A stretch of DNA of 64,000 bases from Planctomycetia bacterium (lineage in GTDB: Bacteria; Planctomycetota; Planctomycetia; Pirellulales; JACPPG01): assembly GCA_016191115.1 (NCBI GenBank), contig JACPPG010000036.1:48008-112007 (forward strand), read 5' to 3'. Position 1 is the stretch's first letter. Each line of letters begins with the position of its first letter. The position numbers and the translations under genes were made by a program. Below, piece after piece: positions 28,753 to 36,795 of the stretch. The notes below the pieces were generated by a model. The model did no database searches and was not told where the DNA came from. It saw only the letters and a list, made by a program, of their open reading frames with translations.

Positions 28753-29487
28753 TCAGTCGGAGGGGAACGGAACGACTTCCCCTTGAATCTGGCTGAGCGC
28801 GTTGCGCGCGGCGCGCTGCTCGGCTTCCTTCTTGTTGCGGCCCCAGGCCGGCTGATATCGGTCACGGCCGATTTGGGCCGAGATCTTGAAGCACTTGCTG
28901 TGATCCGGCCCCTTCTCGTCGAGCAACTGATACGTCGGCGTGCTGCCAAACTCGCGCTGCGCGAATTGCTGCAACTGCGACTTGTAGTTGCAACCGTTCT
29001 CGCCCGAGGCCGCCATTTCGATTTCCGGGCCGATGTGCCGCTCGATAAAGGCCCGGGCGGCCGGGTCGCCGCCGTCGAGGTAGATGGCGGCGATCATTGA
29101 CTCGAAGACGTCGGACAAGAGCGACGGCGGCACGGTCGGATGGCTGGTCATCCCCTTGCCGAGGATCAAGAACTCGTCGAGCCCCAGGGAATCGCTGGCC
29201 TTGGCGCACGTCTGGCGGCTGACCACGACCGACTTGATCTTGGTCAACTCTCCTTCCAGCAGCTCGGGGTAATTGTGGTAGAGGATCTCACAGACAACGA
29301 AGCCGAGGATTGCATCGCCGAGAAACTCGAGGCGCTCGTTGCTGGCCAGGCGATGCAGCGCGCCGGAGGCATGCGTCAGCGCGGACAGCAATAATTGCGG
29401 ATTACGAAACCGATAGCCGATGCGATCCTGGCACTGCTCGATTTTGCAGTTGGCCTGTAGACGGTCGGTTTCGAGGATGTCGCTCAT
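28753..29487 (-). CDS. rnc: Ribonuclease III
   Basis: A 244-residue double-strand-specific RNase that matures rRNA and other structured RNAs. The signature NERLEFLGDAIL is at residues 50-61, and the second catalytic region is SDVFESMIAAIYLDGG. The C-terminal dsRNA-binding domain holds NYKSQLQQFAQREFG, and KKEAEQRAARNAL. The ATG at 29487 is preferred to a TTG at 29496. The PP-loop gene follows. The 315-base gap to the divergent protease gene should carry both promoters. Confidence 0.96.
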   Translation of the reverse strand: MSDILETDRLQANCKIEQCQDRIGYRFRNPQLLLSALTHASGALHRLASNERLEFLGDAILGFVVCEILYHNYPELLEGELTKIKSVVVSRQTCAKASDSLGLDEFLILGKGMTSHPTVPPSLLSDVFESMIAAIYLDGGDPAARAFIERHIGPEIEMAASGENGCNYKSQLQQFAQREFGSTPTYQLLDEKGPDHSKCFKISAQIGRDRYQPAWGRNKKEAEQRAARNALSQIQGEVVPFPSD

Positions 29488-29802
29488 GCCGCACAAATAA
29501 TTAACGCCTGTGGGGGGCGGCCACTACCGCGCCACCATCATAACCCTATCTGGGATAGAGGGTTTTGTCAATCGAGCTTGGCGGACGGCGAGCGGTTTGT
29601 TATGACATTTGCCCGCCGGCGCCCGCCGCGAAGACCGTGCGCAAGACTGGTGATTTCGTCCCCAACAACCCGCGCAGAGCGAACCGCTTACAAGCGAACT
29701 TCGTACGCGAAAGTGTAACCCACGAGTCCGCGACAGCAGCCGTCCCCGGCGCGACGGACCACTTCACGCATTTCCGCGATTTCACAGGAGGAGGAGAAGA
29801 GT
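29488..29802. other. Divergent promoter region of rnc and the Do-type protease, with hairpin
   Basis: A stem (AACCCTATC, TGG, GATAGAGGGTT; 29542-29562) followed by TTTGTC lies 55 bases from the rnc start. It may be an operator or attenuator-like hairpin. A GAACC-type word near 29678 could belong to an extracytoplasmic sigma promoter for the protease gene, but this is weak. No gene is supported. Confidence 0.4.
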
Positions 29803-31323
29803 ATGAGCCAGTTAAAGCATCGCCCGGCGCCCCGGTTTCTGGCGGCGCTGGCCGTGGCGGGAGTCCTGGTGGCGGGCGCGGCCGTGTGGCACGGCCAGAC
29901 CATCGCCGAGGATAAGCCGGTCGCGCAGACTCCGGAGCAGCAGCGCGGGCACTCCCACGCCAAGGAACTGTCCCGCGCCTTCCGCGCCGCGGCCGAGGCC
30001 ACGATTCCCAGTGTCGTCACCATCACGTCGCAAACCCGCGCCAGTCAGGTGCGCGGCAATCTGCGTGGCGAGAATCCCTTCAAGGGAACGCCGTTCGAGG
30101 ACTACTTCGGCGATCGCGGCGGTGTGCCCTTCAATATGCCCTCGCCGAAGCGCGTGGGCGTCGGCGCCGGCGTGATCATCGACCGGTCCGGCGTGATTCT
30201 CACCAACAACCACGTCGTCGACGGCGCGACGCAAGTCACCGTCCGCCTGGCCGACGGGCGCGAGTTCGAGGCGACCGACATCAAGACCGACAAGGACACC
30301 GACCTGGCGCTCGTGCGCATCAAGGACGCCGGCAATCTGCCCGCGGCCCGCTTGGGCGACTCCGACGCGCTCGATATCGGCGACTGGGTCATCGCCGTCG
30401 GCAATCCATTCAACCAGGAGATGACCGTCAGCGCCGGCATCATCAGCGGCAAGGGGCGGTCGTTGACCGGCGGCCAGCGGACCCAGTACTTGCAGACCGA
30501 CGCCGCCATTAACCCCGGCAACTCCGGCGGGCCGCTCGTGGACCTCGACGGCGAAGTCGTCGGGATCAACACGGCCATCGCCTCCAGTAGCGGCGGGTTC
30601 CAGGGCGTAGGCTTCGCCATCCCCATTAACCAGGCCAAGTGGGTCGCCGATCAGCTCGCGCATGGCGGCACGGTTCAACGCGCCTATCTAGGAGTGTCGG
30701 TGGGCGAAGTGAGCGGCGAGTTGGCGCAACACTTCGGCGTCCATCGCAACGACGGCGTGCTGGTGGGCGAGGTTATCCCGGATTCGCCGGCCGCGAAGGC
30801 GGGCGTCCAGGAGGGGGACATCATCACCGATTTCGCAGGCAAGCACGTTGCCCGACCCGGCGAGTTGCAGCAACTGGTCGAACGAACGCCGGCCGATGCC
30901 AGGCAGGAACTGAAGATCCTCCGCAAAGGGAAGCCGATGATCCTCTCGGTGAACGTGAAAGCCATGCCGGGCGAGCCACGCGAGGAATTCCGTAGCGTGC
31001 GCAGCTCGGGCGACGAGAACTCAAGCAGCTCCGGCTACAAGAGCAAGGAGCTGGGCTTGGAAGTGGCCGACGTGTCGAAGGAAGAGGCCCGCCAGTTGGG
31101 CTTCAAGGACTATGCGGGCGTGGTCGTCACCGACGTTTCGCCCGATGGTCTGGCGGCCGACCAGGGTTTGGCCGAAGGGATGCTAATCATGAAGGTCGGC
31201 GACCAGAAGGTCGCCAGTGTCGAGGAGTTCAAGAAGGCCATGGCCAACCAGTCCACAAAGGAGGGCGTGCTCCTGTGGGTGCGGACGCAAGCGGGCAGCC
31301 GCTTCGTCGTGCTCAAGGAGTAA
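29803..31323 (+). CDS. Do-type periplasmic serine protease (DegP/HtrA family)
   Basis: A 506-residue periplasmic quality-control protease. It has an N-terminal signal anchor (about residues 10-33). The catalytic triad is His137 (LTNNHVVD), Asp167 (DKDTDLALV) and Ser241 (NPGNSGGPL). Two PDZ domains follow at about 282-375 (RAYLGVSVGEVSGELAQHFG) and 405-500 (LGLEVADVSKEEARQLG). A Ser/Asn-rich linker joins the PDZ domains. The ribosome site is a long AGGAGGAGGAG. A strong terminator lies at 31398-31430, so the gene is probably transcribed alone. Confidence 0.96.
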   Translation: MSQLKHRPAPRFLAALAVAGVLVAGAAVWHGQTIAEDKPVAQTPEQQRGHSHAKELSRAFRAAAEATIPSVVTITSQTRASQVRGNLRGENPFKGTPFEDYFGDRGGVPFNMPSPKRVGVGAGVIIDRSGVILTNNHVVDGATQVTVRLADGREFEATDIKTDKDTDLALVRIKDAGNLPAARLGDSDALDIGDWVIAVGNPFNQEMTVSAGIISGKGRSLTGGQRTQYLQTDAAINPGNSGGPLVDLDGEVVGINTAIASSSGGFQGVGFAIPINQAKWVADQLAHGGTVQRAYLGVSVGEVSGELAQHFGVHRNDGVLVGEVIPDSPAAKAGVQEGDIITDFAGKHVARPGELQQLVERTPADARQELKILRKGKPMILSVNVKAMPGEPREEFRSVRSSGDENSSSSGYKSKELGLEVADVSKEEARQLGFKDYAGVVVTDVSPDGLAADQGLAEGMLIMKVGDQKVASVEEFKKAMANQSTKEGVLLWVRTQAGSRFVVLKE

Positions 31324-31397
31324 CAGATTTCGATCATCGCCGTTCCCGTCGCACGAATTTGCGGCGGGCGGCAGGGCCGATCCAACCGTTTCAACCG

Positions 31398-31430
31398 GGC
31401 CGGCGCTCTCAAGAGCGCCGGCCTTTTTTC
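31398..31430 (+). terminator. Rho-independent terminator of the Do-type protease gene
   Basis: A perfect 12-bp inverted repeat (GGCCGGCGCTCT at 31398-31409, its complement at 31412-31423) is followed by TTTTTTC. It lies 75 bases after the stop codon. Confidence 0.93.
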
Positions 31431-31600
31431 TTGACTCGCCTTCCGGCCACCCTAAGAATGCACCGTGGGCGCGTGGCGGACTAGGGCGGTCTGGCAACCG
31501 CTGTTAACTCTGGCGTGCCTGTTGAACATTTTTGCGTCACGCCTGATTTTGGCCCGTCGGCCAATTGTTTTAGCCCGAGCGCCCCAGGGGACCGACTTGC

Positions 31601-32935
31601 ATGTTACGCCTGCCGCGCCTGGCCGTGGGATCCATTCAGCCGAGTGTCGACCCACAGCCGGTTTGTTGGGCGCTCATGGCGCTGGTGTCCGGCCAAGGGC
31701 ATCGCGTGCAGCACTACTACTCGACGGCGTGTTTCCCTCGACTCGACGGCGGGCCCTCGGCGACGGGCACGAGCTCGCGCCACCTGGATAGTTGGTTGAT
31801 GACGCCCGACGTCTGTCGCGAGGTCTTCGCGCACGGGGCTGACGGCACCGGCCTGGCCATTGTCGAAGGGCGCTATGCGCCGGCGCGTGACTCGGGCTGG
31901 CGTGGGGGCAACCTCGACGAATTGTGCGACTGGCTCGATCTGCCGCGCGTGGTCGTGCTCGACGTCACGCACATCGACGGTTGCTGCGTGCCGCAGCGTC
32001 CGCCGCAGGCCGACGCATTGATCCTGGACAACATTCGCGACATGCACCATCTCGCTCGCTTGCAGACGACGCTCGAGTCGTTGTGGGGAACGCCGGTGGT
32101 GGGCGCGCTTGAGACCTTGACGCCGCTCCGCGCCGCGCTCGCGCGGCTCCCCCGCGGCGCGGCGCCCCCCAAGGAACTCTGCCACGATCTGGCGGCGAGC
32201 TTCGCGCGGTACGCCCGGCTCGGCCGATTGCGCGAGCTGGCCGACCGCCGCGAATTCCCCACGGTGCGTCCCTTTGTGTTCAAGGCCAGCGATCGAGGCG
32301 ATGCGCCGAAACTGACCGTGGCCGTGGCCTTCGACGACGCCTTCCGCTGCTATTTCCCCGATACGCTTGAGCTGTTGGAACTCTCCGGGGCAACGGTCGT
32401 CGATTTCTCGCCGCTGCGCGACGAAAGCCTGCCCACCGACGCCGACCTCGTCTACCTAGGCTGCGGCCATCCGGAACGGCACGCCGCCGCCCTGGCCGAA
32501 AACCATTGCATGCTCTTTGCGCTCCGCGAGCACGTGTGCGCCGGACGGCGGATCTACGCCGAGGGGGGCGGCATGGCCTATCTGTGCGAGCACATGGTCA
32601 CGCCCGAGGGGGACCGGCTGCCCATGGTGGGCGCGCTGCCGTTGGTGGCCGCGGCCCATCCCCGGCCAACCCCGCCGACCCCGGTGGCTGTGACCTTGGC
32701 CCGAAAGAGCTGGCTGGGGCGCCCCGGCACGTCGGTGCGCGGGTATCTGAATTCCAATTTCCTCTTCGAGCCGTCCGGCGATCTGACGGGCCTGGTGAGC
32801 CAGCCCGGACACGAACGCGACCTGGTAGGCCGGTACATGGCGATCGGCAGCCGGCTGCATTTGAACTTCGTGTCGCAGCCGGACGTGCTGGCCAGTTTCC
32901 TGCGCCCGGCGTGCGAAGCGATGTCGTCGATCTAG
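31601..32935 (+). CDS. CbiA/CobB-fold protein lacking P-loop and glutaminase Cys
   Basis: A 444-residue protein that follows cobyrinate a,c-diamide synthase over its whole length. The C-terminal half matches closely: AFDDAFRCYFPDTLELLELS, then VYLGCGHPE where CbiA has LGGGYPE. Two active sites are gone. The N-terminal P-loop (G-T-x-S-G-x-G-K-T) is replaced by VGSIQPSVDPQP, and the glutaminase nucleophile in YAECGG is Gly322 in YAEGGGMAYL. It therefore should not bind ATP or hydrolyse glutamine in the usual way. No cobalamin gene is nearby. It may be a regulatory or ligand-binding pseudoenzyme. The frame is intact and the ATG has a GGGGA site. Confidence 0.8.
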   Translation: MLRLPRLAVGSIQPSVDPQPVCWALMALVSGQGHRVQHYYSTACFPRLDGGPSATGTSSRHLDSWLMTPDVCREVFAHGADGTGLAIVEGRYAPARDSGWRGGNLDELCDWLDLPRVVVLDVTHIDGCCVPQRPPQADALILDNIRDMHHLARLQTTLESLWGTPVVGALETLTPLRAALARLPRGAAPPKELCHDLAASFARYARLGRLRELADRREFPTVRPFVFKASDRGDAPKLTVAVAFDDAFRCYFPDTLELLELSGATVVDFSPLRDESLPTDADLVYLGCGHPERHAAALAENHCMLFALREHVCAGRRIYAEGGGMAYLCEHMVTPEGDRLPMVGALPLVAAAHPRPTPPTPVAVTLARKSWLGRPGTSVRGYLNSNFLFEPSGDLTGLVSQPGHERDLVGRYMAIGSRLHLNFVSQPDVLASFLRPACEAMSSI

Positions 32936-32937
32936 CG

Positions 32938-33166
32938 TCAAATCTTATCGCTATCGGGCGAGAGCGCTAGTAGTTCATCGACCGCCTCGGCCGATGGCCC
33001 GAGGTCACGTTCCACGACCTCCCACACGGCAAAAATCAAGGTCGCTCGCGTGGCCCCCGTCGCCCCGAGCGGCCGATCCGAACACTCGCACGTTGCGGGC
33101 CCCGTGTTCCGCCGCCAGGCACAGAATGGTCGCCCGTTTCGCCTTCAACAGCGATTGGAAGTCCAT
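32938..33166 (-). pseudogene. Remnant of an MntA-HepT type toxin-antitoxin locus
   Basis: From the ATG at 33166 a minimal nucleotidyltransferase begins normally (residues 1-45, with VRVFGSAARGDGGHASDLDF holding the GSxARG and DxD motifs). Directly after DLDF the frame shifts by one base at a run of five T (33031-33035). The shifted frame reads AVWEVVERDLGPSAEAVDEL to a stop at 32938. That text looks like the C-terminal tail of a HEPN (HepT) toxin. The C-terminal half of the antitoxin and most of the toxin are missing, as expected from an internal deletion. Both proteins are inactive. Confidence 0.65.
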
Positions 33167-33268
33167 GACGGTATCCCAACGCGGGTAACGGCCGTTTGCT
33201 TGAATCTTACCACAGGCGTCCCCATGTGACCGAGACATATCCGCCGGGTGGGTCTGCGGCGACCTCGC

Positions 33269-33457
33269 TCAGCCCACCAGGATGCCGGCGATCAGGCCGA
33301 CGGCCAGGACCGTTTCCACCAGGCCGATGGCCTGCAGGGCCCGCGGATCGGCCTCGGTGAGGAACTGCTTGAACTGGGCCGGGAAGATGCTCAGCGTGAA
33401 CCCCTCGGCCAGAAACAGTGTCAAGGCCCCCAGCATGACCCAACGTGCGACGTCCAT
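33269..33457 (-). CDS. DUF2065-like small membrane protein
   Basis: A 62-residue protein with two membrane segments (ARWVMLGALTLFLAEGFTLS and QAIGLVETVLAVGLIAGILV) joined by a short loop containing PAQFKQFLTEADPRAL. This matches the layout of the YjeT/DUF2065 family, whose role is unknown. The ATG at 33457 has GGAG nine bases upstream. Confidence 0.65.
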   Translation of the reverse strand: MDVARWVMLGALTLFLAEGFTLSIFPAQFKQFLTEADPRALQAIGLVETVLAVGLIAGILVG

Positions 33458-33545
33458 CGTGGGAAGCTCCGCAACCAGTTTTCGATCGGATAACACCACC
33501 GACGCCCGACTACGCGGTGGCCGCGTGCCACAAGCGTCGCCATCG

Positions 33546-33665
33546 GGAGAACTGCAAAGTCCTGGAAGAGGGGGTCAGGCACATTTTTCGGCCGAACGTC
33601 CGTCGCAAGAATTGAAGACCGCGCGTGCCGAAAAATGAGCCAGACCCCGGACTTTGCAGTTCTCC
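33546..33665 (+). repeat. Family B palindromic repeat, copy B2
   Basis: Begins GGAGAACTGCAAAGTCC and ends GGACTTTGCAGTTCTCC. Inner core GGGGTCAGGCAC against GGGGTCTGGCTC on the complement of the right arm. About 100 bases upstream of pdxJ. Confidence 0.9.
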
Positions 33666-33764
33666 TGCGTCGCCGTCGCGAGCTTTGCCGCGACAAGCCT
33701 TCAAAACTATAATCGGCGCGGCGCGGCCGGCACATCCGCGTTTCGGACCCTGATTTCACCTGGC

Positions 33765-34505
33765 ATGGCACGACTGGGCGTCAATATCGATCACGTGGCG
33801 ACGGTCCGGCAGGCCCGCCGCGCCTCCGAGCCCGACCCGGTGTGGGCCGCTGCCCTGGCCGAGCTGGGGGGCGCCGACGGCATCACGATCCACCTGCGCG
33901 AGGACCGCCGGCACATTCAGGACCGCGATCTGCGCGTGCTGCGCGAGACGGTCACCGTCAAGCTGAACCTGGAGCTGGCCTGCGACAACGACGTGCTGGC
34001 AATCGCCTGCCAGACCAAGCCCGACCAGGCCACGCTCGTCCCCGAGCGGCGCGAGGAAGTGACGACCGAGGGCGGATTGGAAGTCGCCGGCGCGAAAGCG
34101 AAAGTCGCCGACGCCATCCGCCGGCTGCACGACGCGGGGATCGTCGTGAGCTTATTCCTCGACCCGGACCGCGCGGCCATCGAAGCTGCCAAGAGCTTGG
34201 GCGCCGACGCCGTCGAACTTCACACGGGCCAGTACGCTCTGGCCGGCCCCGATCAGCAAGCGGCGCAGCTTGCGAAGCTGGTCGAGGCGGGCCGGCACAT
34301 CGTCGAGCATGGGCTGACTTTGCACGCCGGGCACGGCCTGACCTACCGCAACGTCCAGCCGGTCGCCCACGTCGCGCACATGTGCGAGCTGAACATCGGC
34401 CACAGTATCGTCGCGCGGGCCCTGATGGTCGGCTTCCAGGCCGCCGTCCGCGAGATGAAGGAGCTGGTAGCGGGGAATGACGAATGCTGGAATCCGAATG
34501 TCTAA
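33765..34505 (+). CDS. pdxJ: Pyridoxine 5'-phosphate synthase
   Basis: A 246-residue TIM-barrel enzyme of the DXP-dependent vitamin B6 pathway. It joins 1-deoxyxylulose-5-phosphate and 3-amino-2-oxopropyl phosphate. Typical motifs: [49 protein letters not shown], and [12 protein letters not shown]. The core is complete. The last eight or so residues ([10 protein letters not shown]) come from a family D repeat at about 34475-34520, in which the stop codon lies. The ATG at 33765 has no strong ribosome site. Confidence 0.97.
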   Translation: MARLGVNIDHVATVRQARRASEPDPVWAAALAELGGADGITIHLREDRRHIQDRDLRVLRETVTVKLNLELACDNDVLAIACQTKPDQATLVPERREEVTTEGGLEVAGAKAKVADAIRRLHDAGIVVSLFLDPDRAAIEAAKSLGADAVELHTGQYALAGPDQQAAQLAKLVEAGRHIVEHGLTLHAGHGLTYRNVQPVAHVAHMCELNIGHSIVARALMVGFQAAVREMKELVAGNDECWNPNV

Positions 34506-34539
34506 ACTGAAGAACGTGTGAAGTTCAAAATTCCGGCCG

Positions 34540-34950
34540 CTTACTAGTTCGCGATTCGTCTATGTGACCTACATCCGCACCACGCCCGAGAAATTGTGGA
34601 AAGCGCTAATCGACCCCGAGTTCACGCGGCAATACTGGGTTGAAACGTGGCAGGACTGCCAGTGGAAGCCGGGCGCATCCTGGAGGATCATGGTTTCCCG
34701 ACGGGCGCGTGGCTGACAGCGGCGAGATTCTGGAAATCGACCCGCCGCGGCGGATGGCCATCTCGTGGCGCAATGAGTTCAAGCCCGAGATGCGCGAGGA
34801 AGGCTACTCGCGCCTGACCTACGAACTTGAAAAGAGGGCGAGTCGGTGAAGCTGACCGTGATCCACGAGAGCGACACACCCGATTCGAAGCTCATCGACG
34901 CGGTGTCGAACGGCTGGCCGCACATTCTGGCCAGCCTGGTGCCACCGGAG
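34540..34950 (+). pseudogene. SRPBCC/AHSA1-domain gene, broken
   Basis: Three frames together spell one AHSA1-like protein. First frame: FVYVTYIRTTPEKLWKALID to about 34690, then a stop. Second frame: FPDGRVADSGEILEIDPPRR to a stop at about 34849. Third frame: VKLTVIHESDTPDSKLIDAV up to about 34950. No start codon is found at the 5' end, and the last 10-15 residues of the family are replaced. At least two frameshifts are needed, so it is not functional. The third frame runs on in frame into the hydrolase at 34996, which could mislead start prediction. Confidence 0.8.
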
Positions 34951-34995
34951 GTAGTCTACTGGCGGCCGTGCCGATCGACGTTTCGTGACATCGCG

Positions 34996-35868
34996 ATGAT
35001 CGACCAACTGCCGGCCCTGGCGCTATCGTGTGGCGTGCTCGTTCTCGCGGCGGCGACGCGCGCCGACGAGCCCAAGGCCGCGCCCAAGTCCGATGCGGAG
35101 CGGGCCACGCTGATGGTGCCCACCAAGATCGCCGCGACCTACCGCGGCGGCGAACTGCTCGAACTGCGCGTACGCGGCCGGATGGCCTACGTCGTCAAGC
35201 CGACGGGGAACGTCGACCCGCAAAAACGCTGGTTGTGGGAATTCCCCTTTTGGCTGGGGGTCAACGATGGGTTTGGGAATCTGCAACACCGCAACTACGT
35301 CGAGAAGGCGCTGGCCGCCGGGTTCCATGTGGCGGGCGTCGACGTGGGGCCTTCCTGTGCCAGCCTCGCCGCGGCCGACGTTTGCCAGGCGTTCTACGAA
35401 CGGCTCGTCGCCGATCACGGGCTGCACAAGCGGGCCCGGATCATGGGGCAAAGCCACGGCGGATTGATCGCCTACGGTTGGGCGTTTCGCCATCCGACGT
35501 GCGTCGCTAAGATCGCCGGCATATGCCCGGCTACCGACTTTCGGAGCTGGCCAACCCTGCCCAATGTGGTCAGCTTTCCTGTCAAGGGATTGGACTACGG
35601 GCTATCGCTCAAGGAACTCGAGGCTCGCGCCACGGAGTTCAATCCGATCGACAACCTCGCTCCGCTAGCCAAGGCGGGCGTCAAGATCCTGCACATCCAC
35701 GGCGACGAAGACAAGCTGGTTCCGATGAGCGCCAACTCGACCGAGCTCGCGCGGCGCTACCGCGCATTGGGCGGCGCAGCAGAAATTGTCGTGTTGCCGG
35801 GTCTGGGTCACGGTGGAAGCGAGCTATATCAATCCGAGCCGCTATTGCGTTTCTTGCTTGCCGACTAG
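34996..35868 (+). CDS. Secreted alpha/beta hydrolase
   Basis: A 290-residue hydrolase. The ATG at 34996 opens a signal peptide (MIDQLPALALSCGVLVLAAA, cleavage near ATRA-DEP). The catalytic Ser is in GQSHGG (G-x-S-x-G), the acid in HIHGDEDKLVP, and the His in PGLGHGGSELY. Family relatives are prolyl oligopeptidase-like or esterase-like; the substrate is unknown. The open frame extends upstream through a broken SRPBCC gene, but that part is not its own. No clear ribosome site is seen. Confidence 0.85.
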   Translation: MIDQLPALALSCGVLVLAAATRADEPKAAPKSDAERATLMVPTKIAATYRGGELLELRVRGRMAYVVKPTGNVDPQKRWLWEFPFWLGVNDGFGNLQHRNYVEKALAAGFHVAGVDVGPSCASLAAADVCQAFYERLVADHGLHKRARIMGQSHGGLIAYGWAFRHPTCVAKIAGICPATDFRSWPTLPNVVSFPVKGLDYGLSLKELEARATEFNPIDNLAPLAKAGVKILHIHGDEDKLVPMSANSTELARRYRALGGAAEIVVLPGLGHGGSELYQSEPLLRFLLAD

Positions 35869-36039
35869 TGTGTGCGTTCCGCGAACAGCGCGGCCAACGA
35901 CGGATCGAATGCCAGACGCCCATTCGAACCTCCGCAGAATCCTTTCATTCGGCACATCCGCCAATCTGCTCCTACCGCCACGGCATAGACTTCCAGAGGC
36001 GCCGGCGGAGTCGCTTCCCCGGCCCGCCCGCTGACCCGC

Positions 36040-36795
36040 ATGAGCCTTCAGTTCCGCGCGAGGAACCCTCACGTGATCGAAGTCGATGATTTCCACAAGA
36101 CCTTTGCCGACCACGTCGCCGTCCGCGGTCTGACTTTCCGCGTCGAGCCGGGCGAACTCTTGGCCATTATCGGGCCCAACGGCGCGGGAAAGACGACCAC
36201 GATGCGGGCGCTGGCGGGCATCATTCCGCCCAGCCGTGGACGATTGTCGATCGCCGGCTTCGACGTCCAGACTGACGCCATCGCCGCCAAGTCCCGGCTT
36301 GCGTTCGTGCCGGACGAAGCGCCGCTGTTCCACGACCTGACCGTCGAGGAGCACCTGTCCTTCTATGCCAGCATCTACCAGGTGAGGCAGGCTCACACGA
36401 AGGCCCTTCGATTGCTCGAAGAGTTCGAGCTGACGTCGAAGCGGCGCACGCCCGCCAGCGACCTGTCGCGGGGCATGCGGCAAAAGCTCGCCATCTGCTG
36501 CGCCTACTTGCACGATCCCACCGCCATCCTCTTGGACGAGCCGCTCACGGGCTTGGACCCGCAAGGGATCCGCGTCTTCAAGCGGTCGTTGCAAGAGCGC
36601 GCCGCGCGCGGGGCGGCGGTGGTCATCAGCTCGCACATGTTGGCCATGGTCGAGGATCTGTGCACGCGCGTGTTGGTGCTGACCGGGGGAGTGCAGCGGT
36701 TCTTCGGCCCGGTCGACGATTTGCGGGCAAGCTTCGAGGGCGACCGCGAAACCGCGAGCCTGGAAGACGTCTATTTCGCCGCCACATCTTCATGA
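36040..36795 (+). CDS. ABC transporter ATP-binding protein
   Basis: A 251-residue ATPase of the ABC-2/exporter kind. Walker A is GPNGAGKT (residues 45-52), the signature is LSRGMRQ (142-148), Walker B is ILLDEP (163-168), and the switch His is in ISSHMLAMVEDLC. The Q-loop region reads FVPDEAPLFHDLTVEEHL. It energises the permease encoded next: its stop codon overlaps the permease start (ATGA at 36792-36795), so the two are translationally coupled. Confidence 0.95.
   Translation: MSLQFRARNPHVIEVDDFHKTFADHVAVRGLTFRVEPGELLAIIGPNGAGKTTTMRALAGIIPPSRGRLSIAGFDVQTDAIAAKSRLAFVPDEAPLFHDLTVEEHLSFYASIYQVRQAHTKALRLLEEFELTSKRRTPASDLSRGMRQKLAICCAYLHDPTAILLDEPLTGLDPQGIRVFKRSLQERAARGAAVVISSHMLAMVEDLCTRVLVLTGGVQRFFGPVDDLRASFEGDRETASLEDVYFAATSS

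Noticed and set aside
34475..34520. Family D sequence after pdxJ considered as a separate gene start
   Set aside because: Same word pattern as repeats at 8701 and 10831; no coding frame.
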